From Paenibacillus sp. Soil522 (lineage in GTDB: Bacteria; Bacillota; Bacilli; Paenibacillales; Paenibacillaceae): 64,000 nt of DNA. Within the stretch, counting starts at the first letter, position 1, and every line of letters begins with the position of its first letter. Of the stretch, positions 1 through 8,615 are shown one piece after another. The DNA lies in contig NZ_LMRV01000035.1 of NCBI RefSeq assembly GCF_001428245.1, forward strand, positions 1 through 64,000. Direction: 5' to 3'. The notes below the pieces were generated by a model. It made no database searches. It was not told where the DNA came from and saw nothing but the letters and a program-made list of their open reading frames with translations. Made by a program: the position numbers and the translations under genes.

Positions 1-104
1 GATTACAGGCGAAATTAAACGGCCTCAGTCCGATGGAATTTAGGACTAAGGCCGCATAACTGGTTTTTATTATTTGTACTGTCTACTTGACGGGGCGCAG
101 TTCA
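1..104 (+). mobile_element. IS3-family insertion sequence, 3' end (partial)
   Basis: The window opens inside the last codons of an IS3-family transposase: frame 3 reads LQAKLNGLSPMEFRTKAA and stops at 57-59, which matches the usual C-terminal 'YQ.KL.GLSP.E.R..A' block of the integrase OrfB. About 45 bases later the sequence TGTCTACTTGACGGGGCGCA is followed by GTTCA, a typical right end of this family, so the element probably ends near 104. It lies directly against a truncated substrate-binding-protein gene, so it seems to have inserted into that gene. The rest of the element is outside the window. Confidence 0.75.
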
Positions 105-105
105 T

Positions 106-393
106 ATTTGGGAGAAGACAGCCCTTTATAATAAAGAAGCTAAAAAGTCCAAAGCCTTTGGATTCTCCTTAAACGTTGATCCCGTCCGCACCGAAATGTC
201 AGCCTTACAGGCTGTCTTAAATCAATACCTAAACGGATTGGAAACCGGAACCTTAGATCCCGATGAAACGCTGCCCGAGTTCCGGGCTGCTCTCCGGGCA
301 GCAGGCATTGTGCGGGTTATAGAAGAGAAACAAAAACAACTGGATATCTGGTCAGATCAACAGATCAAGCTTAATACGGAGGGAACGAAATAA
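106..393 (+). pseudogene. ABC transporter extracellular substrate-binding protein (DUF3502 type), C-terminal remnant
   Basis: The frame is open from the IS end at about 105 (IWEKTALYNKEAKKSKAFGF...) through an internal ATG at 196 to the stop at 391-393. The tail 'ALETGxxDPDExLPxFxxxLxxAGIxxVIxEKQKQLDxW' is typical of the C-terminal end of LipO/LplA-like carbohydrate-binding lipoproteins with a DUF3502 domain. About 95 residues remain of a protein that is normally about 500 residues long. The N-terminal part, signal peptide and start are gone, cut by the IS3 element. No partner permease genes are in the window. The ATG at 196 has no good ribosome binding site, so this is read as a relic and not a short gene. 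Confidence 0.75.
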
Positions 394-402
394 ACACAGG
401 CC

Positions 403-436
403 AAGACGGACCACTATGCCATCAGTGGTCCGTCTT
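403..436 (+). terminator. Hairpin after the substrate-binding-protein remnant
   Basis: AAGACGGACCAC and GTGGTCCGTCTT form a perfect 12-bp stem around a 10-base loop, 10 bases after the stop codon. The following T-tract is weak. It probably was the terminator of the disrupted transporter gene. Confidence 0.6.
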
Positions 437-509
437 CCTAGTATAAACCGCCCATAACTAGATGCGGCACATATGAGCTCGCAATTTCGTTTGAATCCAG
501 TTCAAGCAA

Positions 510-788
510 AATGATGGAAAAGGTGAATGTATACAACCATTTGTGCCGCAGTCTCATTAACGCTGCTATAAATTCCCTAACAGGATACACAATTAACAGA
601 CCAAATGAAAAATGGACAAACCAATCATAAATCCCCCTCTTCATCCCGAAAAGGTTTTTGGCCCAAAAGTCCAACGGCGTATTTTTATATGCAAAATGCG
701 CGCCAATCATATGTAATATGCAAAATAAGGTGAAAAACAAATAAGAACGGTTGCTGAACTTGAAGAATCGGTATAGAATCGCAAGCTA
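510..788 (-). pseudogene. DUF2238 membrane protein paralogue, central remnant
   Basis: Read on the minus strand this gives LAILYRFFKFSNRSYLFFTL and onward through 'HMIGAHFAYKNTPLDFWAK' and 'MKRGIYDWFVHFSFGLLIV', nearly identical to the middle of the intact DUF2238 gene at 4485-5168. Similarity stops abruptly at about 510 (after FSII) and at about 787. The open frame continues to a stop at 438 with unrelated residues. The missing upstream piece of the same gene ([15 protein letters not shown]) is found at 1728-1772, so a segment of about 930 bases sits inside this copy. Confidence 0.8.
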
Positions 789-1060
789 TCCCGGAGGGAG
801 CTGACTTCGATATAGTTAATAACCACTTCGAGGAGTTGAATTAGAATCTTTGTAAAGATTTTAAAAAGGGTTACTCATTCAAGGTAATTGTCCATTGATC
901 AAGTGCCTTCGTAGTTCAGCTTGGCGGATTCATTGATAGGTACAGCCGATTCAGATGCAAGTCAGGATTCCACCAATAGTGCTGATCCATCATTCGTTCA
1001 AGAAGAAGAGGAGCAGGAAACAGAAGCTGTGCAAGCAAACCAAAGAAGCTCCAGAAATCA

Positions 1061-1093
1061 AAAAAAAGGTTGGCCATCGGCCAACCTTTTTTT
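1061..1093. terminator. Bidirectional hairpin terminator
   Basis: AAAAAAGGTTGGC and GCCAACCTTTTTTT form a strong stem flanked by A- and T-runs, so it can end transcripts on either strand. On the minus strand it lies just downstream of the PilZ gene. On the plus strand it ends an open stretch (921-1060) rich in Glu, Gln and Ser for which no family was recognised. Confidence 0.75.
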
Positions 1094-1122
1094 CTCCCTA
1101 TAATAAACAACCACGAGTGATC

Positions 1123-1458
1123 TTAAAAAGATAACTTAAAGATAGCTCCAATCATTTGATTGCTCAGAGCTATAAATTTAACTCCGTATCTGAATTGAAG
1201 CAGCCCGTCCACATTTTCTTTCCAAATAATAACCCCATCTAAGTCCCCATATGAATCACTATGAAATTTATAAATAATCCCTTCATCGACAGGGAATGAC
1301 AAGTTCGATTCAAATTGTAAGCCGCCCAATGAAATATTCCGTACCAGAACATCTGTTTTTTCTGTTAAATGACTCTCTTGGTTTATGGTTTCTATTGTCA
1401 GATCCGAAAGAGAGGAGACCTTCAGCCGATCGTATAAACGCAGGTTATTGGCAGCCAT
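1123..1458 (-). CDS. PilZ-domain protein
   Basis: Small cytoplasmic protein of about 111 residues with one PilZ domain. Both c-di-GMP-binding signatures are visible: RLYDR near the N-terminus (RxxxR) and VRNISLGG (the D/N-x-S-x-x-G motif), followed by the beta-barrel strand pattern ending in YGVKFI. PilZ proteins bind cyclic di-GMP and alter motility, exopolysaccharide or enzyme activity; the target here is unknown. The ATG at 1458 is preferred because AAAGGA lies 10 bases upstream; an in-frame GTG at 1467 is too close to that site. It sits in a segment that interrupts a DUF2238 pseudogene, so it was probably brought in with that segment. Confidence 0.7.
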   Translation of the reverse strand: MAANNLRLYDRLKVSSLSDLTIETINQESHLTEKTDVLVRNISLGGLQFESNLSFPVDEGIIYKFHSDSYGDLDGVIIWKENVDGLLQFRYGVKFIALSNQMIGAIFKLSF

Positions 1459-1727
1459 TATCAGCACATCCTTTCTTCTTCATTAAATCATATGAACACG
1501 CAACAGAGAATGGGAAACGAGTCCTAGGGATATCCGCCAAATTCAAGTCTTTTGCTGGTACTATTTGATAACATCTATTAAAATAAAATAGGTACACAGA
1601 ACGACAATTTTTTCAGGATTGCCTATTTTATGAATAAGAAAGGAATTGACTATGAAAAGTGTTACTGCCAACCTTTAATGTCCGCCGGTTGACGGCGTAA
1701 GTTGTCCTGCTGATGACGGACAAGCTG

Positions 1728-1772
1728 ACTGCAACAAAAAGCAGCAGAACAGCATTTTCGAGGAGCCAGTCT
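1728..1772 (-). pseudogene. DUF2238 paralogue, detached upstream piece
   Basis: Minus-strand translation gives [15 protein letters not shown], the stretch directly preceding LAILYRFF in the intact copy at 4485-5168. It is the upstream partner of the remnant at 510-788. CAAGCT occurs at 782-787 and again at 1721-1726, as if flanking an inserted segment. On its other side it is fused in frame to an IS3 transposase fragment. Confidence 0.75.
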
Positions 1773-1885
1773 TTATCATAACAATTGCCCTTGCGACTCA
1801 TGCTGGCTGTCATTTTATATTTGGTGAGTTTCTTTCGATAATCGGATGAAGCATACTGCGAGCCGCGATCAGAAGGACGGTCCAT
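1773..1885 (-). pseudogene. IS3-family transposase (OrfB) internal fragment
   Basis: The minus strand encodes [20 protein letters not shown] then [14 protein letters not shown], the well-conserved catalytic-core segment of IS3-family integrases (usual form [10 protein letters not shown]...[12 protein letters not shown]). It breaks off exactly where the DUF2238 piece begins, and upstream sequence is lost. Only about 37 codons remain and no terminal inverted repeats are visible. Confidence 0.75.
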
Positions 1886-1942
1886 AATTGGTTAGAGCGC
1901 ACAAGAAAGACAGGCCTGTAAAGACCCGTCTTTCTTGATCCG

Positions 1943-2500
1943 TCAACGGTTAAGCAAGTATTTGGCATAAATGGCATCGTACTCGGTTTTCGTTATCGGT
2001 ATAACCGTTCCGTGACGGGGGCTGTTTGGCAAATCGTAATCGAGAGAAACCGTCCATACGCCAGAGTCCAGATCCGTCGTTTCGAGCGGAACATAACCTC
2101 GGCCGCCGAATTCGTCGGCGAATAAATACCATTTTTCATCCGTATTGGACTTGAAGACGGTTGGTCCTTCGACTCCTTTAAGGCCACCGACGCCTTCTTT
2201 TATAATTTGATAACCGGGATCGAACACGGAGCCTAGTACCTCCTGAAATACCATTTTGCCGTAAGGGGATAACGGCTGATTGTCTCTTTCATCTTTCGTG
2301 AACCTATAAATTTCCCCCTTATGGGAGATCATTGTCGTATCGATAATGGAATACCCGAAATCCATATGCGGTTCTGTAAAGACACAGAAATCCCGGGTTT
2401 TGCTGTACATGATTTTTTGATAAGCATCCCCGGCATGACTTTCATCCGCGAACAGCTTGGAAGCCCAGAACACGATATACTCGCCCGCAGCTACATCAAA
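1943..2500 (-). pseudogene. Glycoside hydrolase family 43-like protein, C-terminal remnant
   Basis: The open frame (GEYIVFWASKLF...) keeps features of five-bladed GH43-type enzymes: MYSKTRDFCVFTEP, DTTMISHKGEIYRFTKDER, VEGPTVFKSNTDEKWYLFAD with the Glu-Gly-Pro segment, and a final basic tail. About 185 residues remain of what is normally 300 or more. The N-terminal catalytic half is missing; the frame is cut at about 2500, where a plus-strand TPR fragment starts abruptly. An imperfect hairpin (AAGAAAGAC...GTCTTTCTT, about 1902-1935) follows the stop. The enzyme would have acted on arabinan or xylan side chains, but the relic should be inactive. Confidence 0.65.
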
Positions 2501-2700
2501 GCTGTGGGAAGAAGTGCTCAGGCTTGATGCGAATTACGAAATGGCCTATATCGGAATTGGCAAGTCGCTGCTGCGTCAGGGCGAATACAAGCAAGCCATG
2601 ACTTTTCTGAGGCTGGGCAATGACAGGGAATATTATTCCAAAGCGTTAACGAAATACCGCAGGGAGTATATGCGCGAGCACTTCGGGCCTATTTTAGCAA
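2501..2700 (+). pseudogene. TPR-containing protein fragment
   Basis: The plus strand encodes LWEEVLRLDANYEMAYIGIG, then KSLLRQGEYKQAMTFLRLGN and DREYYSKALTKYRREYMREH. This is a tetratricopeptide-like block typical of large proteins found next to carbohydrate ABC transporter operons in Paenibacillus-like genomes. The similarity begins abruptly at the end of the GH43 remnant and fades after FGPI. There is no start codon with a ribosome binding site, so this is an internal fragment and not a gene. Confidence 0.6.
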
Positions 2701-2990
2701 AATCAGATATGCTATGTAATGCGTTACACCTATTGCAGTTAAAAAAAGAGCAGGCTCGTCGCTTCAACGATCGTTCCTCCCCCAGCTATAATGTCCAAAT
2801 TACGCTTCAGCAACCATCAATGAAATGGATTTCATTAATGGCATAATTATAGAACTACTCTATAAGCGAGTCAACGGTTACCATCTCATTCTCCCTCCGC
2901 CATCGCCACAAAACGGATGACTTTCAACACTGACAACGAGTGAAAAGCGGATGATCAATCATCTGCTCATCCACATTGGGCGGGTATGTG
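2701..2990. other. Intergenic stretch without recognised gene
   Basis: No convincing coding sequence was found. The open frame running in from the TPR fragment ends at about 2846 without recognisable homology. GATGATCAATCATC (2950-2963) is a short perfect inverted repeat of unknown role. Confidence 0.4.
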
Positions 2991-3006
2991 TGCTAAGCGT
3001 TAGGCA
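2991..3006. promoter_or_regulatory. Candidate LacI/CcpA-type operator upstream of the alpha-galactosidase
   Basis: TGCTAAGCGTTAGGCA contains the perfect core palindrome CTAAGCGTTAG and matches the general LacI-family operator pattern (TGnTAAnCGnTTAnCA) at all but two positions. It lies about 110 bases upstream of the alpha-galactosidase start. Regulator unknown; the LacI-family protein at 11896-12885 is one candidate. Confidence 0.35.
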
Positions 3007-3049
3007 TCAACTAGTTTAGAGTGCATAAGATTTAAAGATTGCTTTTTCC

Positions 3050-3070
3050 CGTTCAGTCGGATACTGAACG
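3050..3070. promoter_or_regulatory. Inverted repeat in the alpha-galactosidase leader
   Basis: CGTTCAGT and ACTGAACG form a perfect 8-bp inverted repeat with a 5-base spacer, 45 bases before the start codon. It could be a repressor operator or an mRNA hairpin. No T-run follows, so it is not a terminator. Confidence 0.4.
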
Positions 3071-3114
3071 ACTCGCGAAGATTTAACTAACGCGGAGGAA
3101 AGGAAGAATGCGGC

Positions 3115-4404
3115 ATGAGGGAGCATCATAATGTTGCTTTGACTCCGCCCATGGGCTGGAACAGCTGGGATAGCTACGGAGCAAGCGTTACGGAAGCGGA
3201 AGTGCGTGGAAATGCCATGTATATGTCCCGCTATTTGAAGCCTTACGGTTGGGAATATGTTGTTGTGGATATTCAGTGGTATGAGCCCGGAGCAACCTCA
3301 TCCGAATACCGTCCTTATGTGCCGCTGGAGATGGATGAGTACTCCCGGCTTGTTCCGGCTGTCAACCGGTTTCCTTCCGCCGCCGGGGGAGCAGGTTTTA
3401 GGCCTTTATCGGATTATGTGCACGGACTTGGCTTGAAGTTTGGCATTCATATGATGCGGGGCATTCCCCGGCAAGCCGTTCATGCAAATACTCCAATTAA
3501 AGGCTCCGTCTCCAGAGCTCGGGATGTCGCACATATCAATTCCATCTGCCCGTGGAATACGGACATGTATGGCGTTGACGCCACGAAAGAAGGTGCCCAG
3601 GCGTATTACAACTCCTTGTTTGAAATGTATACCGAATGGGGGGTGGATTTCGTCAAAGTGGACGATATTGCAGCTTCACGCCTTTACGGTATCCATTTGG
3701 ACGAAATCCGATTGATCCGAAAAGCGATTGACCGCTCCGGAAGACCCATGGTGCTCAGCCTCTCCCCTGGCCCAGCGCCTTTGGACGAAGCGGAGTTCTT
3801 AATGAAAAACGCAAATATGTGGCGGATAACGGATGACTTTTGGGATCGTTGGGAGCTCCTTTACCAAATGTTCGAAAGGTGCGAGAAGTGGTTTCCTTAT
3901 TCGGGACCCGGACATTGGCCGGATTGCGACATGCTCCCTCTGGGCCGCATCGGGATCCGCTCAGTCGACGGTGACCGCTGGACAAGATTTACCAGAGATG
4001 AGCAAATCACCATGATGACGCTTTGGACGATATTCCGATCCCCCCTTATGGTCGGTGGCGAGCTCCGCGATAACGATAGGTGGACCCATTATTTACTTAC
4101 CAACGAAGAGGTGTTGCAAGTCCATAAAAATAGCCGCAATAATCGGCCGCTGTACCGCGACGGCTATTGGTCATCTTGGATTGCCGACGATGCAAAGGGA
4201 AACAATTATTTAGCGCTGTTTAACCTAAGCGAGGTGTTATTGACCTTCCCGATTACGGCGGAATGGCTCGGGCTCCCTGACAAATTAAAAGTGAGAAATC
4301 TGTGGCAGCGCACGGAGCTGGGGAGCCTCCATGATAACATCATGATTCCCATTCCTCCGCATGGCGCCGCGTTATTGAAAATTTATCCTTCGGCTATCGA
4401 ATGA
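3115..4404 (+). CDS. Glycoside hydrolase family 27 protein (alpha-galactosidase type)
   Basis: A 429-residue cytoplasmic enzyme without signal peptide. It opens with the GH27 signature LTPPMGWNSWDSYG (residues 9-22), has the nucleophile segment FVKVDD (Asp183) and the acid/base segment MWRITDDFWD (Asp241), and ends with a short beta-sandwich domain. GH27 members release alpha-D-galactose from melibiose- or raffinose-like sugars and galactomannan fragments; some relatives act on beta-L-arabinopyranosides, so the exact substrate is inferred. The ATG at 3115 follows GGAGGAAAGGAAG; the nearby ATG at 3108 is in another frame that stops at once. The gene stands alone, with an operator-like palindrome and a hairpin upstream and decayed carbohydrate genes before it. 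Confidence 0.85.
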   Translation: MREHHNVALTPPMGWNSWDSYGASVTEAEVRGNAMYMSRYLKPYGWEYVVVDIQWYEPGATSSEYRPYVPLEMDEYSRLVPAVNRFPSAAGGAGFRPLSDYVHGLGLKFGIHMMRGIPRQAVHANTPIKGSVSRARDVAHINSICPWNTDMYGVDATKEGAQAYYNSLFEMYTEWGVDFVKVDDIAASRLYGIHLDEIRLIRKAIDRSGRPMVLSLSPGPAPLDEAEFLMKNANMWRITDDFWDRWELLYQMFERCEKWFPYSGPGHWPDCDMLPLGRIGIRSVDGDRWTRFTRDEQITMMTLWTIFRSPLMVGGELRDNDRWTHYLLTNEEVLQVHKNSRNNRPLYRDGYWSSWIADDAKGNNYLALFNLSEVLLTFPITAEWLGLPDKLKVRNLWQRTELGSLHDNIMIPIPPHGAALLKIYPSAIE

Positions 4405-4420
4405 TTCAAATCTTGAGCAT

Positions 4421-4445
4421 AGTAGTCAAATAGACTACCTCTTTT
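4421..4445 (+). terminator. Small hairpin after the alpha-galactosidase gene
   Basis: GTAGTC and GACTAC pair around AAATA about 20 bases after the stop and are followed by CTCTTTTCC. The stem is short, so termination is only probable. Confidence 0.45.
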
Positions 4446-4484
4446 CCATACATTTGGCCATAGGGTACTTGCTATGAAACGGGT

Positions 4485-5168
4485 TTAAGCATCGCTTTTT
4501 CCGCGTCGTAAATAACTGATCGTGACCAGTATACCAATGGATATCAAAGCGCCAAAAAGTGTCATAGACATATCTTTCTGAGAATCCAGTACATCTCCCT
4601 GAACGCCAAGATACTCCTCAGCAAGCGTTTGACTAGCCACCAATACGACACCCATTTCTCCGATTTCAAATAATGCGCTGGATGTCATAATGATGGAGAA
4701 GGTGAAGATATACAACCATTTGCTTTGCAGTCTTAAACACGCTGCTATAAATTCCCTAGCGGGATAAACAATTAATAGACCGAATGCAAAATGGACAAAC
4801 CAATCATAGATACCTCTCTTCATATCGAAAATGTGTTTGGCCCAAACGTCCAGCGGCGTATTTTTGTACGCATAATGCGCGCCAACCATATGCAAAATGC
4901 AAAACAGGGTGATAAACAAGTAAGAACGGTTGCTGAACTTGAAGAATCGATATAAAATCGCAAGCACTGCAACAAAAAGCAGCAAGACAGCATTCTCGAG
5001 GAGCCAGTCTCTCCTGTTTACGGGAGATATGGCAAGTACTCCCCAAGCTAGAACGAATATCGCGATCATAAAATGCAAAGGCCGATTATGTCTAAACGAA
5101 ATTTCAGAACTCGATACTTTCCGTGAACGCGTCCATTCGCGCCGGCTTTGTTTGGAAGAGCGAAGCAT
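4485..5168 (-). CDS. DUF2238 (YjdF-type) integral membrane protein
   Basis: About 227 residues with five to six hydrophobic segments ([96 protein letters not shown]). The order and the motif HMVGAHYAYKNTPLD match the DUF2238 family, whose function is not established. The ATG at 5168 is preferred because GAGGTGA lies 8 bases before it; the longer frame to 5276 has no such site. A close paralogue lies broken at 510-788 and 1728-1772, so the gene was once duplicated here. Confidence 0.75.
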   Translation of the reverse strand: MLRSSKQSRREWTRSRKVSSSEISFRHNRPLHFMIAIFVLAWGVLAISPVNRRDWLLENAVLLLFVAVLAILYRFFKFSNRSYLFITLFCILHMVGAHYAYKNTPLDVWAKHIFDMKRGIYDWFVHFAFGLLIVYPAREFIAACLRLQSKWLYIFTFSIIMTSSALFEIGEMGVVLVASQTLAEEYLGVQGDVLDSQKDMSMTLFGALISIGILVTISYLRRGKSDA

Positions 5169-5320
5169 AAAGAAATTCACCTCATAAACCAAGAGTTTGG
5201 TTTGTATTGAACCCATCACCAACTTTTTTATATTGTCCATAAAAACCCATTTTACTCCAGATCGTTGAATTAACACTTTATATTCCTCTTATACTCCCAT
5301 TTAAGCCCGGCCTAATAAAG

Positions 5321-5362
5321 AAAATGGCAGCCTGCAACTTTGTTTAGAAGTTCCAGACTGCC
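5321..5362 (-). terminator. Terminator of the glycogen operon
   Basis: On the minus strand GGCAGTCTGGAACTT and AAGTTGCAGGCTGCC form a long stem with a 7-base loop, followed by ATTTTCTTTATT. It lies about 75 bases after the stop of the GH15 gene. Confidence 0.7.
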
Positions 5363-5438
5363 AATATTAAACGATAAGGAAATGCAAATTTCTGCTTGTC
5401 GTTTTCCGGGATAGAGTAGGAAATGATCTTAGAAATGG

Positions 5439-7445
5439 TTAGCTTTGTACTTGGAGCTGCTTTACGCGGTTAAGTTCCATTTCAACTAGTATCTGATTGT
5501 ATTTCTCCGTATATTTTGTCACGGTCAACACGAAAGTGGAGTGGGACCACGTAAGGGGGGCCACCGAAAGAGGCTCTCCAGTCAAGGGATTCAGCTGTTC
5601 GGGGAGTACACCGCTTTCCATTGCTTGTTTATGGGTCCAATATAGTAAGTCATACGGTTCAGTCAAATCGGACAAAGTTTTTGCTCTTGCGATTTCCCAT
5701 TCCGCTACCCAAAGTGTGCAGATAATCCACGGATTACCGGGGATCTTTCCATGGTCGTTTGATACGCTGAAATAATAATCCCCTTCATAGCGGGCATAAC
5801 CGCCAACCTCCGTTTTCACCCTCAGATTTGATTTTATCGCTTCCATCGTACGGACAACCCGCGGATCATCTGCCGGCAGCACACCAAAGGAAAAGAGAGA
5901 GAACATGCTGCTTTCCACATTGTAATCTTTACTGATTTGTCCGTCGCTGTTCAGGTAAATTCCCCGCAAGAAGCGCCCTGTTTCCTCATCGTACAAATAC
6001 CGCAGCATGGCCGCTTTAATCGATTCCGCTTTATCGTTATAACGTCTGTAGCGGATGTCGTCTCCGAACAATTGGGCAAAATTAGCTGCTGCCTTCAATC
6101 CGGCATATACGGAGGAGCAGGTAAAGGTGAAGATGCCTCGCCGTTCTTCCCATAAATCATAGCTTGGCAGCGGCAGCTCCAGTTCCGAATGCATGTAGTT
6201 TAACAAAAATTTGGCTGCCGGACGGATAAGCGAAGCGTACAATGACTGGCAGTGCTCAATTTGCTTCGTCTTCTCATAGTATTCCCATAACGTATACAAT
6301 ACGAGTGCGGTTTCGTCTTCTTGAATCGGCAGCTGCACTTCACCGTTCTGGATAACCGGATGCCAGCTCGATCCCACCGAACCGTCAGGATTGTACTTAT
6401 GCTGAAGATACCCTTCTTTTGAAATCGCTTTTTTGCAAAATTTATAAAAATTGAATACCATTCCGCCATAGCCGGCCTTAATCATAGCCAGAGAAACCAG
6501 TGCGCCGTCACGCGGCCACATATAGCTGTAGTGATCGCGGTTGAACTCCAAGACGTCCGTATCGTTAGCGGCAATAATAGCGCCATTCTGATCGATTTGA
6601 GTGCTGACGACCAAGAGGCTCTTTTTGTATAAATCGATAAGCTCCGAAGGAAGATTAGCAAAATCGTCATTTTCTTTGTTCACCCAACGCTGCCAATATA
6701 CCTCGATTCGTGACAGAAGATGGTTTGGATCATTTTCCATGACATAATTGTTCAGTTTTTTTACATCCTGATAGGTTTCACCGACACACAACCAGTAATA
6801 CAAGGTTTGTTCTTCGCCCTCATCAAGGAAAAGGCGGAATGAGATTGTGCTGTCAACCGATCCTTGGGCAATGGTATTGCCGCCGAGCACTCCGTCTTCT
6901 GCGTCACGCCATGTTCCTTCGGCCTGATTAAATCGTTTGATGCCGATACTGTATTGATGGACTCCTTCCGTAGGTGTCTGTCCGTTCGCCATGATGTAAA
7001 CATTCCGCTTATAGTGGTAGACGGAATTCAAACTGGGATCATACAGTGCGGTATCACCTATTTCCGATTCGTTCAAGTTAAAGTCGTGATGGAAAAACAG
7101 GCGGATTTCCCGGGGTTTCGAAGACCAGTTGCGGACCCGGACCCTTTTCAAATAAATATTATCCCGTTGATGAATACCGTCTTCCATGTGCAGCTCCAAC
7201 TGCAATCTATCGTTTGCGGCGCGAATGTTAGTAACCAGCGAATCCGGCTGATAGCGCAATTGCCGATTCCACTCGTCTTCATCCAGCCAGTTAAACATTT
7301 CGTCCGTCCATACACCCATTTTGCAGTAATGGCCGCCCACATGATTGAGTTGTCCTACATAGGGATAATAAAGATCTCTTAAGCGAAGTTTGTCATCAAA
7401 GTTAATAAGCATTTTGCTGTTTCCGATTACTAGTGGTCTAGGCAT
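5439..7445 (-). CDS. Glycoside hydrolase family 15 protein (glucoamylase-like)
   Basis: A 668-residue protein with an N-terminal beta-sandwich domain (about 1-270) and an (alpha/alpha)6 barrel (about 280-650). Visible GH15 landmarks are YMWPRDGALVSLAMIKAGY, QEDETALVLYTLWEYYEKT, the general-acid segment DLWEERRG, and PEQLNPLTGEPLSVAPLTWS with the likely base Glu. No signal peptide, so it acts in the cytoplasm. The family cleaves terminal glucose from alpha-glucans, and some members are trehalases. It is the last gene after glgC and glgD (39-base gap), so breakdown of stored glycogen or maltodextrin is the likely role. The start is the ATG at 7445 with GAGG about 10 bases upstream. Confidence 0.85.
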   Translation of the reverse strand: MPRPLVIGNSKMLINFDDKLRLRDLYYPYVGQLNHVGGHYCKMGVWTDEMFNWLDEDEWNRQLRYQPDSLVTNIRAANDRLQLELHMEDGIHQRDNIYLKRVRVRNWSSKPREIRLFFHHDFNLNESEIGDTALYDPSLNSVYHYKRNVYIMANGQTPTEGVHQYSIGIKRFNQAEGTWRDAEDGVLGGNTIAQGSVDSTISFRLFLDEGEEQTLYYWLCVGETYQDVKKLNNYVMENDPNHLLSRIEVYWQRWVNKENDDFANLPSELIDLYKKSLLVVSTQIDQNGAIIAANDTDVLEFNRDHYSYMWPRDGALVSLAMIKAGYGGMVFNFYKFCKKAISKEGYLQHKYNPDGSVGSSWHPVIQNGEVQLPIQEDETALVLYTLWEYYEKTKQIEHCQSLYASLIRPAAKFLLNYMHSELELPLPSYDLWEERRGIFTFTCSSVYAGLKAAANFAQLFGDDIRYRRYNDKAESIKAAMLRYLYDEETGRFLRGIYLNSDGQISKDYNVESSMFSLFSFGVLPADDPRVVRTMEAIKSNLRVKTEVGGYARYEGDYYFSVSNDHGKIPGNPWIICTLWVAEWEIARAKTLSDLTEPYDLLYWTHKQAMESGVLPEQLNPLTGEPLSVAPLTWSHSTFVLTVTKYTEKYNQILVEMELNRVKQLQVQS

Positions 7446-7483
7446 TTTCTACACGTCCTCAATTCGTCTGTTAGCATTGTTGT

Positions 7484-8596
7484 TTAGATTCTGCTTTTCT
7501 TTGTGAATACCGTCGGGGCAGTCTGTTCTCCAATAAGTCTGCTTCCCTGTGTGACATATACTTCCTTGTCAAGGATCACATGTTCTAAAAAAGCCTCTTC
7601 TTCAATGACGCAATTTTGCATCAATATGCTGTTCTTAACAACCGCGCCTTTAGCGACTTTAACTCCCCTGAACAGAATGCTGTTCTCGACGGTTCCTTCA
7701 ATAATGCAGCCGTTCGCGATCAGTGAATTTGCCGCTTGAATATCTCTCGTATACTTAGTGGGAGGCTCGTCCTTGATTTTAGTGTAAATGGGACCCGGCT
7801 CGAAAAAGAGCGATTCGTACACTTCCGGCTTTAATAAGTCCATACTGAATTTATAGTAATTATGAATGGAATTAATAACAGCCAGATGGCCTTTATATTC
7901 AAAGGCGTACACATTTAATGCGTCAAGATTGCGCATAATGACATGTCTTACAAGATCATAGTAGTTTTGCGCCACGCTCTTTTTCACCAGATCAACTAAT
8001 AATTCCTTTTTAATCACGATCGTCCGCATGTACACTTTGCTGCTGTCATGCTTCAGATGGTTCTCGGTCATATTCGTGACGCGGCCATCATCGTTCTGCT
8101 CCACCATGATCAGGTTGGCAAGGTTTTCCTCGCTGGTGTTCATTTCTTTATAAATGATGGTAATATCCGCATTTCTCTTCTGATGGAACTCCACCACTTC
8201 GGCAAAATTAATGTTGCAGATCATGTGGCTGCTGGATACAACCACGTACTCCTCCGTGCTGCGGGCAAAATAATCGAGGGATCCATAAAAATTTTGCAAA
8301 TCGCCGTTAAAGCCGGGAAAATGCGTATTGTTGGGAGGTAAAATGTATAATCCCTTCTGCTTTCTGTCTAAATCCCATTCCTTCCCGGAACCTAAATGAT
8401 CGATGATGGAACGGTAGTTGTTGTGGGCAAGGACAGCAACATTATTGATCCCTGAATTCACCATATTGGATAGTACAAAATCAATCAGCCGGTATCTGCC
8501 GCCGAACGGTACAGTTGCGGTTGCACGCGAGTAGGTAAGTTCATGCAATAGCGGCTGGTTGATGCTGAGATTGATTACACCTAACACATTATTCAC
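7484..8596 (-). CDS. glgD: Glucose-1-phosphate adenylyltransferase regulatory subunit GlgD
   Basis: 370 residues with an N-terminal nucleotidyltransferase fold and a C-terminal left-handed beta-helix. It keeps VPFGGRYRLIDFVLSNMVNS and YFARSTEEYVVVSSSHMI but lacks the GGxGxRL substrate loop that its neighbour GlgC has; the start reads MNNVLGVINLSINQPLLHEL. This is the usual difference between the non-catalytic GlgD and catalytic GlgC of Firmicutes, which form a mixed complex making ADP-glucose. The start is GTG at 8596, preceded by AAAGGAG with an 8-base gap. Only 19 bases separate it from glgC. Confidence 0.9.
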   Translation of the reverse strand: MNNVLGVINLSINQPLLHELTYSRATATVPFGGRYRLIDFVLSNMVNSGINNVAVLAHNNYRSIIDHLGSGKEWDLDRKQKGLYILPPNNTHFPGFNGDLQNFYGSLDYFARSTEEYVVVSSSHMICNINFAEVVEFHQKRNADITIIYKEMNTSEENLANLIMVEQNDDGRVTNMTENHLKHDSSKVYMRTIVIKKELLVDLVKKSVAQNYYDLVRHVIMRNLDALNVYAFEYKGHLAVINSIHNYYKFSMDLLKPEVYESLFFEPGPIYTKIKDEPPTKYTRDIQAANSLIANGCIIEGTVENSILFRGVKVAKGAVVKNSILMQNCVIEEEAFLEHVILDKEVYVTQGSRLIGEQTAPTVFTKKSRI

Positions 8597-8615
8597 GGTA
8601 CAAGCTCCTTTGACA

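Noticed and set aside
921..1103. Acidic 60-codon plus-strand frame
   Set aside because: It starts at TTG without a ribosome binding site, reads through a terminator hairpin and matches no family; it may be a relic but cannot be supported.
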